DNA of 64,000 nt from Mesorhizobium ventifaucium (GTDB lineage: Bacteria > Pseudomonadota > Alphaproteobacteria > Rhizobiales > Rhizobiaceae): assembly GCF_935822925.1 (NCBI RefSeq), contig NZ_CAKXZS010000023.1, positions 1 to 64,000 of the forward strand, in the 5' to 3' direction. This document shows positions 52,725-60,091 of this stretch, one piece after another (positions within the stretch are counted from its first letter, which is position 1; the number at the start of each line of letters is the position of its first letter). Position numbers and translations under genes: made by a program. The notes beneath the pieces are model-generated. The model worked only from the letters and a program-made list of their open reading frames with translations, ran no database searches and was not told where the DNA came from.

Positions 52725-53231
52725 ATGAAATCATTCGCACGATTTGCACTTGCCGGCTGCCTGGCGGCTGCGGCCGGCGCGGCTGATGCCGACGAGGCCG
52801 ATTTTCTTCGCTCGTTCGAGGGGAATTTTGCCGGCAAGGGCACCGTCAAGGTAACCACCGAGGCGCCGACGGTGAACGTCTCCTGCCGCTTCAATTCCGA
52901 CGCGACATCGAGTTCATTGTCGCTGGACGGCACCTGCCGCGGTCTTGTCGTGGTGACGCGTGCCATCAGTGCCGATCTGAAGTCCAGCGGGACGAAGTAC
53001 ACCGGCACCTATGTCGGATCCCGCACCGGGCCGGCGCAGCTCAGCGGCAAGCGCTCGGGCAATGCGATCAATCTCGGCATCCGCTGGGCCAAGGAGGTCA
53101 ACGGCGATCGCACCGCGCAAATGACCGTCGAGAAGAACGGCGAGGACGGCATGCGGCTGACCGTTATCGACGTCGACCCGAAAACCGGCGAGCGCGTGAT
53201 GACCAGCCGGATCGATTTGCGACGCATCTGA
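52725..53231 (+). CDS. exported hypothetical protein
   Basis: A 168-residue protein with a clear signal peptide (FARFALAGCLAAAAGAADA) and an RBS ACGAGGAGA before ATG 52725. The mature domain has alternating strands (GNFAGKGTVKVTTEAPTVNV, SSLSLDGTCRGLVVV, TGTYVGSRTGPAQLSG) with two cysteines, suggesting a small lipocalin- or beta-barrel-like periplasmic fold. No family can be named. Confidence 0.72.
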   Translation: MKSFARFALAGCLAAAAGAADADEADFLRSFEGNFAGKGTVKVTTEAPTVNVSCRFNSDATSSSLSLDGTCRGLVVVTRAISADLKSSGTKYTGTYVGSRTGPAQLSGKRSGNAINLGIRWAKEVNGDRTAQMTVEKNGEDGMRLTVIDVDPKTGERVMTSRIDLRRI

Positions 53232-53328
53232 AGGGGCCGCTTTACCTTTCTTGTTTGAGCGTGATCTTTCCGAAAACTGCATCCGCTTTTCGTTTGCGCG
53301 GACCTTCGGTTCGGGGTCATGCCATAAC

Positions 53329-54645
53329 CTAGTCCTCGATCGGCTCGGGCGGGTGGACGTTGCGGCCCTTGCCGAAGGTGTAGCCGGTCTCAACCGCCCT
53401 GCGGCCGAACTTGTCGCGCAACGTGTCGATGGCTCCTTCGGCCATGGCACGCTTGCGTGACTGGCTATCGACGAGGTCGGGTGGATCGGCCTTTTCGTCA
53501 TTCGAGAGGTCGCTGACGCCGATGCCGAGCAGCCGGTATCTGGTGCCGTCCGCTTCCTTGCGCAGCAGCTCGAGCCCAGTCGAGAAAATGCGGTCGGCCA
53601 GCCGTGTCGGATCGCCGAGCTGCCGGTTGCGCGTGCGGATCTTGAAATCCTGGGTCTTCAGCTTCAGCACGACGGTGCGCCCGGCAATGCCGGATTTCTT
53701 CAGCCGCCCCGAGACTTTTTCCGACAGCGCTCTCAGCACCGAAACCAATTCATCGAGTGAGGCAATGTCGGTGTCGAAAGTGGTCTCTGCCGAAACGCTT
53801 TTCGCATCCTGGTCGGGGTGGACGCGGCGGTCGTCCTCGCCGCGTGAAAGATGGTAGAGCCGGTCTCCCATGACGCCGTAGCGGCGCATCAGGTCGCTGC
53901 GCTCCATGCGCTGCAACTGGCCGATGGTGCGGATGCCGTCCCGCTCAAGCGTGGCGGCGAAGGCTTTTCCCACACCCCAGATCAGCGTCACCGGTTGCTC
54001 GGCCAGAAAGCCGGTCGCCTCGGCCTCGCCAATCACCGAATAGCCGCGCGGCTTGCGAAAGTCCGACGCCACCTTGGCCAAGAACTTGCAGTAGGAAAGG
54101 CCTGATGAAACGGTGATGCCGATCTCTTTCTCCACACCCAACGCAAAGCGCGCCAGCACCACCGCCGGCGGCAAGCCATGCAGGCGCTCGGTGCCGGCAA
54201 GGTCAAGAAACGCTTCGTCGATGGAGATCGGCTCGACCAGCGGCGTCAGCGCCTGCATCATGGCGCGCACCTCGCGGCCGACCCGCGCATATTTTTCCAT
54301 GTTAGGCGGGATGACGACCGCTTCCGGACAGGCTTCGAGCGCCTTGAACATCGGCATCGCCGAGCGCACCCCGTGGATACGGGCGATGTAGCAAGCGGTG
54401 GAGACGACGCCGCGTTTGCCGCCGCCGATGATCAACGGCCGGTCCTTCAGCGCCGGGTTGTCGCGCTTTTCGACCGCCGCGTAAAACGCGTCGCAGTCGA
54501 TATGGGCAAGATGCAGCCGGTAGAGCTCCGGATGGCGGGCAAGCCGTGGGCTGCCGCAGCGTTCGCAGCGCCGTGCCGCGCCGCGCTGCAAGGTCAGGCA
54601 GTCGCGGCAAAAACCGTGATCGGGATTGTTGACAGGAGCCGCCAT
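53329..54645 (-). CDS. dinB: DNA polymerase IV
   Basis: A 438-residue Y-family translesion polymerase. The palm carries AHIDCDAFYAAVEKR and the acidic SIDEAFLDL; the little-finger domain follows. An N-terminal extension has a zinc-finger-like CRDC...CERC, as in rhizobial DinB. I chose ATG 54645 (MAAPVNNPDHGF): the upstream ATG at 54657 lies inside a perfect LexA box, so the operator would overlap the translation start region. The SOS box marks it as damage-inducible. Confidence 0.92.
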   Translation of the reverse strand: MAAPVNNPDHGFCRDCLTLQRGAARRCERCGSPRLARHPELYRLHLAHIDCDAFYAAVEKRDNPALKDRPLIIGGGKRGVVSTACYIARIHGVRSAMPMFKALEACPEAVVIPPNMEKYARVGREVRAMMQALTPLVEPISIDEAFLDLAGTERLHGLPPAVVLARFALGVEKEIGITVSSGLSYCKFLAKVASDFRKPRGYSVIGEAEATGFLAEQPVTLIWGVGKAFAATLERDGIRTIGQLQRMERSDLMRRYGVMGDRLYHLSRGEDDRRVHPDQDAKSVSAETTFDTDIASLDELVSVLRALSEKVSGRLKKSGIAGRTVVLKLKTQDFKIRTRNRQLGDPTRLADRIFSTGLELLRKEADGTRYRLLGIGVSDLSNDEKADPPDLVDSQSRKRAMAEGAIDTLRDKFGRRAVETGYTFGKGRNVHPPEPIED

Positions 54646-54651
54646 TGCTGC

Positions 54652-54666
54652 GAACATAAAGAGAAC
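54652..54666 (-). promoter_or_regulatory. LexA (SOS) box
   Basis: On the minus strand GTTC-TCTTTAT-GTTC matches the alphaproteobacterial LexA consensus GTTC-N7-GTTC exactly. It lies 6-21 bp before the chosen dinB start. The divergent GNAT gene begins 57 bp away on the other side and could share it. Confidence 0.85.
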
Positions 54667-54722
54667 AAATGCAATGGTACGTCAGGACGGACGCCACGAC
54701 AAGCGGCGGGCCGAGAGAGTTC

Positions 54723-55298
54723 ATGAATAAGACCATAGCGCCGGTCGTGCCCGAGCTTTGGGCGGATTTTGAAGATCTTTTCGGTAAACAGGGCGCCTGC
54801 TACGGCTGCTGGTGCACACATTTCCGGCTGTCGCCGGCAGCGCGCCGCGCCAGCAACCGGGAGCGCAACAAGGACCACATCAAGGCGCGGATCGAGGCCG
54901 GGCCGCCACCGGGCCTGTTGGCGTTCGAGGATGGCAAGGCGGTCGGCTGGATGCAGATCGGCCCGCGTGCCGACGTGCCCGAATGGAACAACAAGGGCAG
55001 GGGGTCGGCGCCAGTCGATCCCGCCGACGCCATCGATCCGGGCGTCTGGGCGATCTCCTGCTTCTTCATCCGCGTCAAGGCGCGCGGCAGAGGGATAACG
55101 CACCGGCTGGTCGAAGGCGGCATCGAATTTGCTCGCCAGAATGGCGCGCGGCTGGTCGAGGCATGTCCGATCGACCTGTCGAAAGATTCGCGTTCGATCG
55201 GGCTGTTCGTCGGCTCGTCGCGGGTGTTCGAGAAAGCCGGCTTCGAGAGGCTGGTAGAGCGCAAGGCAGGCCGGCCGCTGATGCGATTGGTGCTTTAG
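54723..55298 (+). CDS. GNAT family N-acetyltransferase
   Basis: A 191-residue protein with a GNAT acetyl-CoA fold. It starts MNKTIAPVVPELWADFEDLF, has a Cys-rich N-terminal segment (GKQGACYGCWCTHFRLSP), the strand GLLAFEDGKAVGWMQIGP and the pyrophosphate-loop region ISCFFIRVKARGRGITHRLV. The acceptor is unknown. GAGAGAG precedes ATG 54723. It is divergent from dinB. Confidence 0.85.
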   Translation: MNKTIAPVVPELWADFEDLFGKQGACYGCWCTHFRLSPAARRASNRERNKDHIKARIEAGPPPGLLAFEDGKAVGWMQIGPRADVPEWNNKGRGSAPVDPADAIDPGVWAISCFFIRVKARGRGITHRLVEGGIEFARQNGARLVEACPIDLSKDSRSIGLFVGSSRVFEKAGFERLVERKAGRPLMRLVL

Positions 55299-55440
55299 CC
55301 AACGCTGCTGGCGCGCCGCTGTCGCTCTGCTGCGGCCAAACTATCGTGGTCTGCCTGCATCAATCAGACGGTTGACGTCCACCCGGGAATAAATCCGGCT
55401 CCGGCCCGTTCCTCCTCGGATTTTTCCATGGAGGCCATCG

Positions 55441-56163
55441 ATGTTTCATTTTTCCCAGACTTCTCAGAAGACCTCTCGCTCGATCCGGTTTGCCTGTCGG
55501 CCGGAAGATCATGGCGTCATCGCGCCGCCAGTGGCGGCCAAGACGGTCCTGCCGGATTGGTTCCGCAAACTGCCGGCGGTCGATCCGCAGCAAGCCTCGG
55601 CCACCAACAACGGCCTGACCGTCAAGCGCTGCATGCCGTTTCTCGACGCGATGACAACCGGCTGGATCCTGCCGCTCGCGGCGACCGTCCGCCTCGAGAT
55701 CAAGGATGGCGGCAGCGCCGTCGATGCCGGCTGGGAGTTCGACAGGGTGATGGTCAGCAATCATGGCGCCCATCAGGTCGCCGGCAATCCGAAGGAACCG
55801 GCACCGCCATGCAAGTTTCACAATTACTGGTCAATCCGAACCCCGCCGGGCTGGAGTTGTTTGTTCCTGCCGCCGCTCAATCGGCCGGCTCAGCCTTTTG
55901 AATGCGTCGCCGGCATCGTTGATACCGACACCTATGCAGCCCACATCCATTTTCCGTTCTTTGCGACGGCGCCGGATGGCCTCTACGTCATCGAAAAGGG
56001 AACGCCGCTAGTCCAGGTCTTACCGTTTCGCCGCGAAGATGTGGCGCTCAAGGCCGAGATCCAGGCGGAAACGGGAGCCGAGGCGACAGAGCGCGAAACG
56101 GTCTACCGCAACACGATTGCCAGCGAAGGCTGGTATCGCAAATGGGCCCGCGCGGCCCGCTAG
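55441..56163 (+). CDS. DUF6065-like hypothetical protein
   Basis: A 240-residue soluble protein resembling the DUF6065 family of phage and bacterial genomes. Landmarks are VAAKTVLPDWFRKLPAVDPQ, TVKRCMPFLDAMTTGWILPL, CKFHNYWSIRTPPGWSCLFL and AAHIHFPFFATAPDGLYVIE. These include a His-rich patch that might bind metal (inference). A strong terminator follows the stop. No phage genes flank it here. Confidence 0.65.
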   Translation: MFHFSQTSQKTSRSIRFACRPEDHGVIAPPVAAKTVLPDWFRKLPAVDPQQASATNNGLTVKRCMPFLDAMTTGWILPLAATVRLEIKDGGSAVDAGWEFDRVMVSNHGAHQVAGNPKEPAPPCKFHNYWSIRTPPGWSCLFLPPLNRPAQPFECVAGIVDTDTYAAHIHFPFFATAPDGLYVIEKGTPLVQVLPFRREDVALKAEIQAETGAEATERETVYRNTIASEGWYRKWARAAR

Positions 56164-56187
56164 AATTTTTGCCGGAGAAGAAATCCG

Positions 56188-56213
56188 AAACGGGGCCGCT
56201 GGCCCCGTTTCTT
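56188..56213 (+). terminator. Rho-independent terminator
   Basis: AAACGGGGCC (56188-56197) pairs with GGCCCCGTTT (56201-56210) around GCT, followed by CTTT. It is 25 bp after the stop of the DUF6065-like gene. A near-identical hairpin occurs at 56459-56484. Confidence 0.85.
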
Positions 56214-56370
56214 TGTGGAGCGCGGCCGACTGTCAGTCGAAGCGCACCGCCGCTTTATCTTGACGCGTCGGGGCCGATCGGCAGCGAACGTCCACGGTCG
56301 CTTTCAGCGGCCATCTCAGTGGCAGATCGCAAACCTTCGAGAGTAGCCGAAGCATCCCTCCACTTCGTCA

Positions 56371-56417
56371 TCCCAGGGTCTGCGCCGCGTCGCTTCGCTC
56401 CTTGCTCCGCCCTGGGA
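56371..56417. repeat. TCCCAGGG palindromic repeat
   Basis: TCCCAGGG (56371-56378) and CCCTGGGA (56410-56417) flank a CGTCGCTTCGCTCC-type core. It is a small dispersed-repeat-like palindrome in the 390-bp gap between the DUF6065-like gene and the Asn/Ser-repeat gene. Confidence 0.6.
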
Positions 56418-56458
56418 CGACCAAGTCGTGGTGGCCTATGCCAATCGCCAGCGATGCG

Positions 56459-56484
56459 AAACGGGGGCCGGCTGGCCCCCGTTT
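56459..56484. repeat. 11-bp-stem hairpin, related copy
   Basis: AAACGGGGGCC (56459-56469) pairs with GGCCCCCGTTT (56474-56484) around GGCT. A GTCGAAGCGC-CCG-CGCT-TATC segment follows both this hairpin and the one at 56188, so the two form a direct duplication about 270 bp apart. Confidence 0.75.
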
Positions 56485-56553
56485 GTCTGGGGATTGTGTA
56501 GAGCGGCGGGTTTTCATGTCGAAGCGCGCCGTCGCTCTATCGCCCTGCCGACG

Positions 56554-56925
56554 TCAACGCCGCCAGTTGCGCGACCACCCGCGATCCGAACCGTTCGAGT
56601 TCGAGTTGGAGGAACTGTTCGACGATGAGTTCGAATTCGAGTTGCTCGACGAATTGGAGCTGGAGTTCGACGACGAGTTCGAATTCGAATTGCTCGACGA
56701 ATTAGAGCTGGAATTCGACGAACCGTTGGACGACGAATTGGAACTCGAATTTGACGAGCTGTTGCCAGCGACGATGTAGGCACCCTCGCTTTGGCTGCTC
56801 ATTGTGGCCGGCGGACGCTCGGTTTCCGGCGCCGCCGCGGGATGCTCCTTCGCCTGCGCCGCGGTGCCCGCGAGCGCTGCCATTCCTGCGACCAGTGCCG
56901 ACTTGAGTTTCCAGTGTCTTGCCAT
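56554..56925 (-). CDS. exported Asn/Ser-repeat protein
   Basis: A 123-residue protein. A signal peptide (SALVAGMAALAGTAAQAK) is followed by a short linker (EHPAAAPETERPPATMSSQS) and then about 60 residues made almost solely of Asn and Ser in NSSS/NSNS units (about 56595-56765), ending RGWSRNWRR. AAGGAG precedes ATG 56925 at 8 bp. The opposite strand is also open here, but the signal peptide, RBS and upstream ECF-type element support this strand. Such low-complexity proteins may be surface or adhesive peptides; the function is unknown. Confidence 0.72.
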   Translation of the reverse strand: MARHWKLKSALVAGMAALAGTAAQAKEHPAAAPETERPPATMSSQSEGAYIVAGNSSSNSSSNSSSNGSSNSSSNSSSNSNSNSSSNSSSNSSSNSNSNSSSNSSSNSNSNGSDRGWSRNWRR

Positions 56926-56976
56926 GGTAGTTACTCCTTGTTTCAGACCGGACCGGCAGTTGCGGCCCGGCGGAGT

Positions 56977-57001
56977 AACGGGCGATTGCCGGCTTTATTC
57001 C
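56977..57001 (-). promoter_or_regulatory. ECF-type promoter of the Asn/Ser-repeat gene
   Basis: On the minus strand GGAAT-N16-CGTT, close to the alphaproteobacterial ECF/EcfG pattern GGAAC-N16-CGTT. The -10 box lies 51 bp before the ATG. The same element occurs upstream of the subtilase gene (58397-58421). Confidence 0.6.
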
Positions 57002-57050
57002 ATTCAAAGAAAGTTGGATTCCATTCAGAGCAAGCCGGGCCGTCGCAGTT

Positions 57051-57842
57051 TCACTTCCGGTCCTTCCGACGGACCTCGGCCAGCGCCTGGATTTCCTCCT
57101 CGGCTGACATCGGAGCGCCTGCTTCGATCGCCGAAAGATAGGCGTCGAGGGCTTCGGTCGACGAGGCCGGGGCATAGCCTCCGGCGTCGCCCGGCGCCAC
57201 GACCGCGAAGCTGACGCGCCATTCGTCGCCGGAACGGCAGGCGACCGACACCACCGTGGAGCGGTCCTGCGAGTCGACCTCGAATTCGCGGCATAAATCC
57301 TGCGCATCGTTACGGAACGTAGCGATAGCCCGGAACCGGTCGCTGATCCCGGCGAGCTTGATTTCCTTGCCGGACTCGACCGTTTCAAGGGCTTGGGCCA
57401 GGGCCGGCCTGATGACGCTGGCAACCCACAAGCCGCCCTGCGTGCGTTCGTTGGTGGCTGCTGCCCAATACCCGGCGAGCCCGCCGACAACGGCCGCCGC
57501 GAGTGAGGCGGCAATTGGCAGCATCCATCGAGACCTCGAAGCAGGCCCTGCTACGCGCCCGCTGCCGAAGGGCAATATCGATGCCGCCGCCGCTTTCTCG
57601 CCGGCACGCTTGGCCTCGATCATCTGCTCGACGGCCGCGACAAGTTTTTCGGGAACCGGCTCGTCGTGCAGCGGCTTCAGCGCGGCCTGCGCCTGCGCTC
57701 TGGTTTCGATGAACACAGCAATCCTGGCAACCAGACGGTCGTCCGTTTCCATCGCCTGCTCGATCCTGGCGACCATGTCCGGATCAAGCTCACCATCGGC
57801 GAACCGCATCAGGATCTCATCCGAAAAAGTCTCTTCGGTCAT
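57051..57842 (-). CDS. anti-sigma factor (membrane-anchored)
   Basis: A 263-residue single-pass protein. The cytoplasmic N-terminus (SDEILMRFADGELDPDMVAR) resembles an anti-sigma domain but lacks the zinc HxxxCxxC motif. One transmembrane helix (WMLPIAASLAAAVVGGLAGY, about 107-126) and a periplasmic C-terminal domain of about 130 residues follow. It overlaps the sigma gene by 4 bp (ATGA), so the two are translationally coupled. It should hold the ECF sigma inactive until its periplasmic domain is signalled or cleaved. Confidence 0.82.
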   Translation of the reverse strand: MTEETFSDEILMRFADGELDPDMVARIEQAMETDDRLVARIAVFIETRAQAQAALKPLHDEPVPEKLVAAVEQMIEAKRAGEKAAAASILPFGSGRVAGPASRSRWMLPIAASLAAAVVGGLAGYWAAATNERTQGGLWVASVIRPALAQALETVESGKEIKLAGISDRFRAIATFRNDAQDLCREFEVDSQDRSTVVSVACRSGDEWRVSFAVVAPGDAGGYAPASSTEALDAYLSAIEAGAPMSAEEEIQALAEVRRKDRK

Positions 57843-58381
57843 TTTGCAGCCCCTTTTGTGACCGGATAACGGGTCGGCGCCGAAGATATTCCAGTCGCCT
57901 CCGCCAGATTCTTCCTCGCTCGAGCCAGCCTGCTCATCACCGTCCCGATCGGCACGGCGAGGACTTCCGCGGCTTGCCTGTAGGAAAGCTCTTCGACACA
58001 GACCAGAAGCAGCACGTCGCGCTGGTCGGCGGCGAGTTCGCCTATGGCTTGCGCCACGCTGTTCAGCGCCAGCCGCGCCTCCACCTCGCGCTCACCGGAA
58101 ATGCCGGCGATGTCATGGCGCTCGTCGATATCGTCCTGCGGGCCGGCGACCTTGCGCTTGCGGATGTCGTCGATCCACAGATTTCTCAGAATCTTGAACA
58201 TCCACGCGTCGAAGCGCGTCCCTGGCTCGAAACGCCGCTCGTTGGCGAGCGCCCGTTCGCAGGCGCGCTGGACAAGATCGTCCGCGATGTCGCGGGACCG
58301 GCACAGCGCAATCGCGAACCGGCGCAGATTCGGGAGAAAAGCGACAAGCTGATCTTGGACGCGGTCGGCTTTTTCCGGCAT
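57839..58381 (-). CDS. ECF RNA polymerase sigma factor
   Basis: A 180-residue sigma-70 family ECF factor. Region 2 appears as AIALCRSRDIADDLVQRACE and RFDAWMFKILRNLWIDDIRK; region 4 as LLLVCVEELSYRQAAEVLAV and GTVMSRLARARKNLAE. I took ATG 58381 (MPEKADRVQDQL), which gives the usual ECF length. It is followed by its anti-sigma gene and preceded by a divergent promoter region shared with the subtilase gene. Confidence 0.92.
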   Translation of the reverse strand: MPEKADRVQDQLVAFLPNLRRFAIALCRSRDIADDLVQRACERALANERRFEPGTRFDAWMFKILRNLWIDDIRKRKVAGPQDDIDERHDIAGISGEREVEARLALNSVAQAIGELAADQRDVLLLVCVEELSYRQAAEVLAVPIGTVMSRLARARKNLAEATGISSAPTRYPVTKGAAK

Positions 58382-58396
58382 GTTGCTCCAAGTTCT

Positions 58397-58423
58397 GGAA
58401 TAAGGCGGCCCCGCGCCCGTTCC
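58397..58423 (+). promoter_or_regulatory. ECF-type promoter, divergent element
   Basis: GGAAT (58397-58401), N16, CGTT (58418-58421) on the plus strand, upstream of the subtilase gene. The minus strand of the same DNA reads GGAAC-N16-TATT toward the sigma gene, so the -35 and -10 boxes of both directions overlap. Confidence 0.55.
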
Positions 58424-58505
58424 TCGCAACGCTAGCTTATTGCCGGACAGCTCCGCTAGCCTCGCGATGTTGAAAATCGGCGACGGCCGGAATGTGAGGG
58501 AGACT

Positions 58506-59942
58506 ATGCGCGCCACCTCCTGGTTGAGACGAAAAGCCCTGCTGCTTTTTTGGGTCGCCGTCGCATTGCTCGTCGATCCTCAGGCGCCGAGCGGCCAACT
58601 GGGGCTCGGCGAGTTCGGACCAAGCTCGGCGTTCGCCGACGACGACGGTGGCGGTGACGATGGCGGTGGTGATGACGGTGGTGATGACAGGGGTCAATCC
58701 GGCGCTTCGTCTGGTGGGTCGCGAACGACATCCCGCCGATCGACCGGTCCGAACCTGTTTCGCACGCTGACGGATCGGTTTCTTCCGCGCCCGCCAAGGC
58801 GCAGCGGCAGGCGTGCGCAACGGCCAGCCGTCCCTTTGCCGTCTCGGGCACCGGACCAGATCGTGGCAACCGGGCTGAGTTCGGCTGAGATCGGTCGGCT
58901 TCAGGCAACCGGCTTCACCGTACTGGACCGTGCCGACATTCAGCTTCTTGGATCGGAGCTGATTCGGCTGCGCATTCCAGCCAATATGCCGCTGGAGGCT
59001 GCGCGCGATCTTGTCATCGATGCCGCTCCGCAGTCGACGGCAGATTTCGTGCATTACTACCGGCCCGGACAGGAAGCCGAATGTGCCGGGCCGCACTGCG
59101 CTGCCGCGGGCCTGATCGGCTGGCCGGCCGGTACCGGACTGCCAGCCGGCTGCGGTGGCAATGTCACGATCGGCCTTATCGACACGGCGATCAATCCTGC
59201 GCATGCCGCCTTCGCGAAAGGCCGGGTCGAAGTTCTTCGCCTGTCGGACGACGGCGTTCCCGAGTCCGGCCGCCAGCACGGCACCGCCGTTGCGGCCCTG
59301 CTTGTCGGCGGCGCCGACAGCCGTACTCCCGGCCTGCTGCCGCACGCCAGGCTCATCGCGGTCGATGCGTTTCATCGGGGCGATCGCCAGGACGACCGCT
59401 CGGACGCCTACGATCTGCTTCGCGCGCTCGATCTTCTTTCGGCGCGCGGCGTGCAGGTGACGAATATGAGCCTGTCGGGACCTGCGAATGCGCTTCTCGA
59501 GCAGGTTGTCCGAAGACTCTCCGAACGCGGCATGGTGATCGTCGCCGCCGCCGGCAATGGCGGCCCGAAAGCCGGGCCTGCCTATCCGGCGGCCTACGCT
59601 GAAGTGATCGCGGTAACGGCGGTTGACCGCATGAAGCGCCCCTACAGGCGTGCCGGCCGTGGCGAGCACATCGACCTGGCCGCTCCCGGCGTCCAAGTGT
59701 GGACGGCCGCGTCGGTCAGCGGCGCACGGCCGAAGACCGGCACCTCCTTCGCGGCGCCCTTCGTCACCGCGGCCGCTGCCTTGATGAAATCGGCAAACAG
59801 CAACGCCACCGCAGTCGACATTCAAGACGCGCTCGGCAAGTCGGCAGAAGATCTCGGCGCTCCGGGCAAGGACGCCGTCTTCGGCTGGGGCCTGCTCAAC
59901 GTCCGCGCCGCTTGCGTCGTCACGTCGAAGAAGGCGACGTGA
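58506..59942 (+). CDS. S8 family serine peptidase (subtilase)
   Basis: A 478-residue exported subtilase. The N-terminal signal (RRKALLLFWVAVALLVDPQA) is followed by a Gly/Asp-rich linker (DDDGGGDDGGGDDGG) and an Arg/Ser stretch. The catalytic triad is Asp226 (IGLIDTAIN), His258 (RQHGTAVAALL) and Ser414 (GTSFAAPFVTAAAALM). A pro-region-like segment precedes it. I chose ATG 58506, behind GAGGGAG; in-frame starts at 58467 and 58440 exist. It is divergent from the ECF sigma gene and may be part of the same regulon. Confidence 0.85.
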   Translation: MRATSWLRRKALLLFWVAVALLVDPQAPSGQLGLGEFGPSSAFADDDGGGDDGGGDDGGDDRGQSGASSGGSRTTSRRSTGPNLFRTLTDRFLPRPPRRSGRRAQRPAVPLPSRAPDQIVATGLSSAEIGRLQATGFTVLDRADIQLLGSELIRLRIPANMPLEAARDLVIDAAPQSTADFVHYYRPGQEAECAGPHCAAAGLIGWPAGTGLPAGCGGNVTIGLIDTAINPAHAAFAKGRVEVLRLSDDGVPESGRQHGTAVAALLVGGADSRTPGLLPHARLIAVDAFHRGDRQDDRSDAYDLLRALDLLSARGVQVTNMSLSGPANALLEQVVRRLSERGMVIVAAAGNGGPKAGPAYPAAYAEVIAVTAVDRMKRPYRRAGRGEHIDLAAPGVQVWTAASVSGARPKTGTSFAAPFVTAAAALMKSANSNATAVDIQDALGKSAEDLGAPGKDAVFGWGLLNVRAACVVTSKKAT

Positions 59943-60091
59943 AGCTCCACAGTCGATGCCGGAGGATAGCGGGGGGCGAAGGCTCGTTATGGATCGGCTC
60001 CCAAGCCCCAACGAGGGGATTGCACCCCGCCGGTTTCCGCTTACGGTTGCGGCTGGAGTTTTTACCACAGAAATAGCAACGGAGATTCTGC

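Noticed and set aside
56402..56779. Plus-strand Glu/Leu/Asp-rich frame over the Asn/Ser repeat
   Set aside because: It is the antisense shadow of the repeat tract: no signal peptide, no RBS, and the promoter-like element and RBS are on the other strand.
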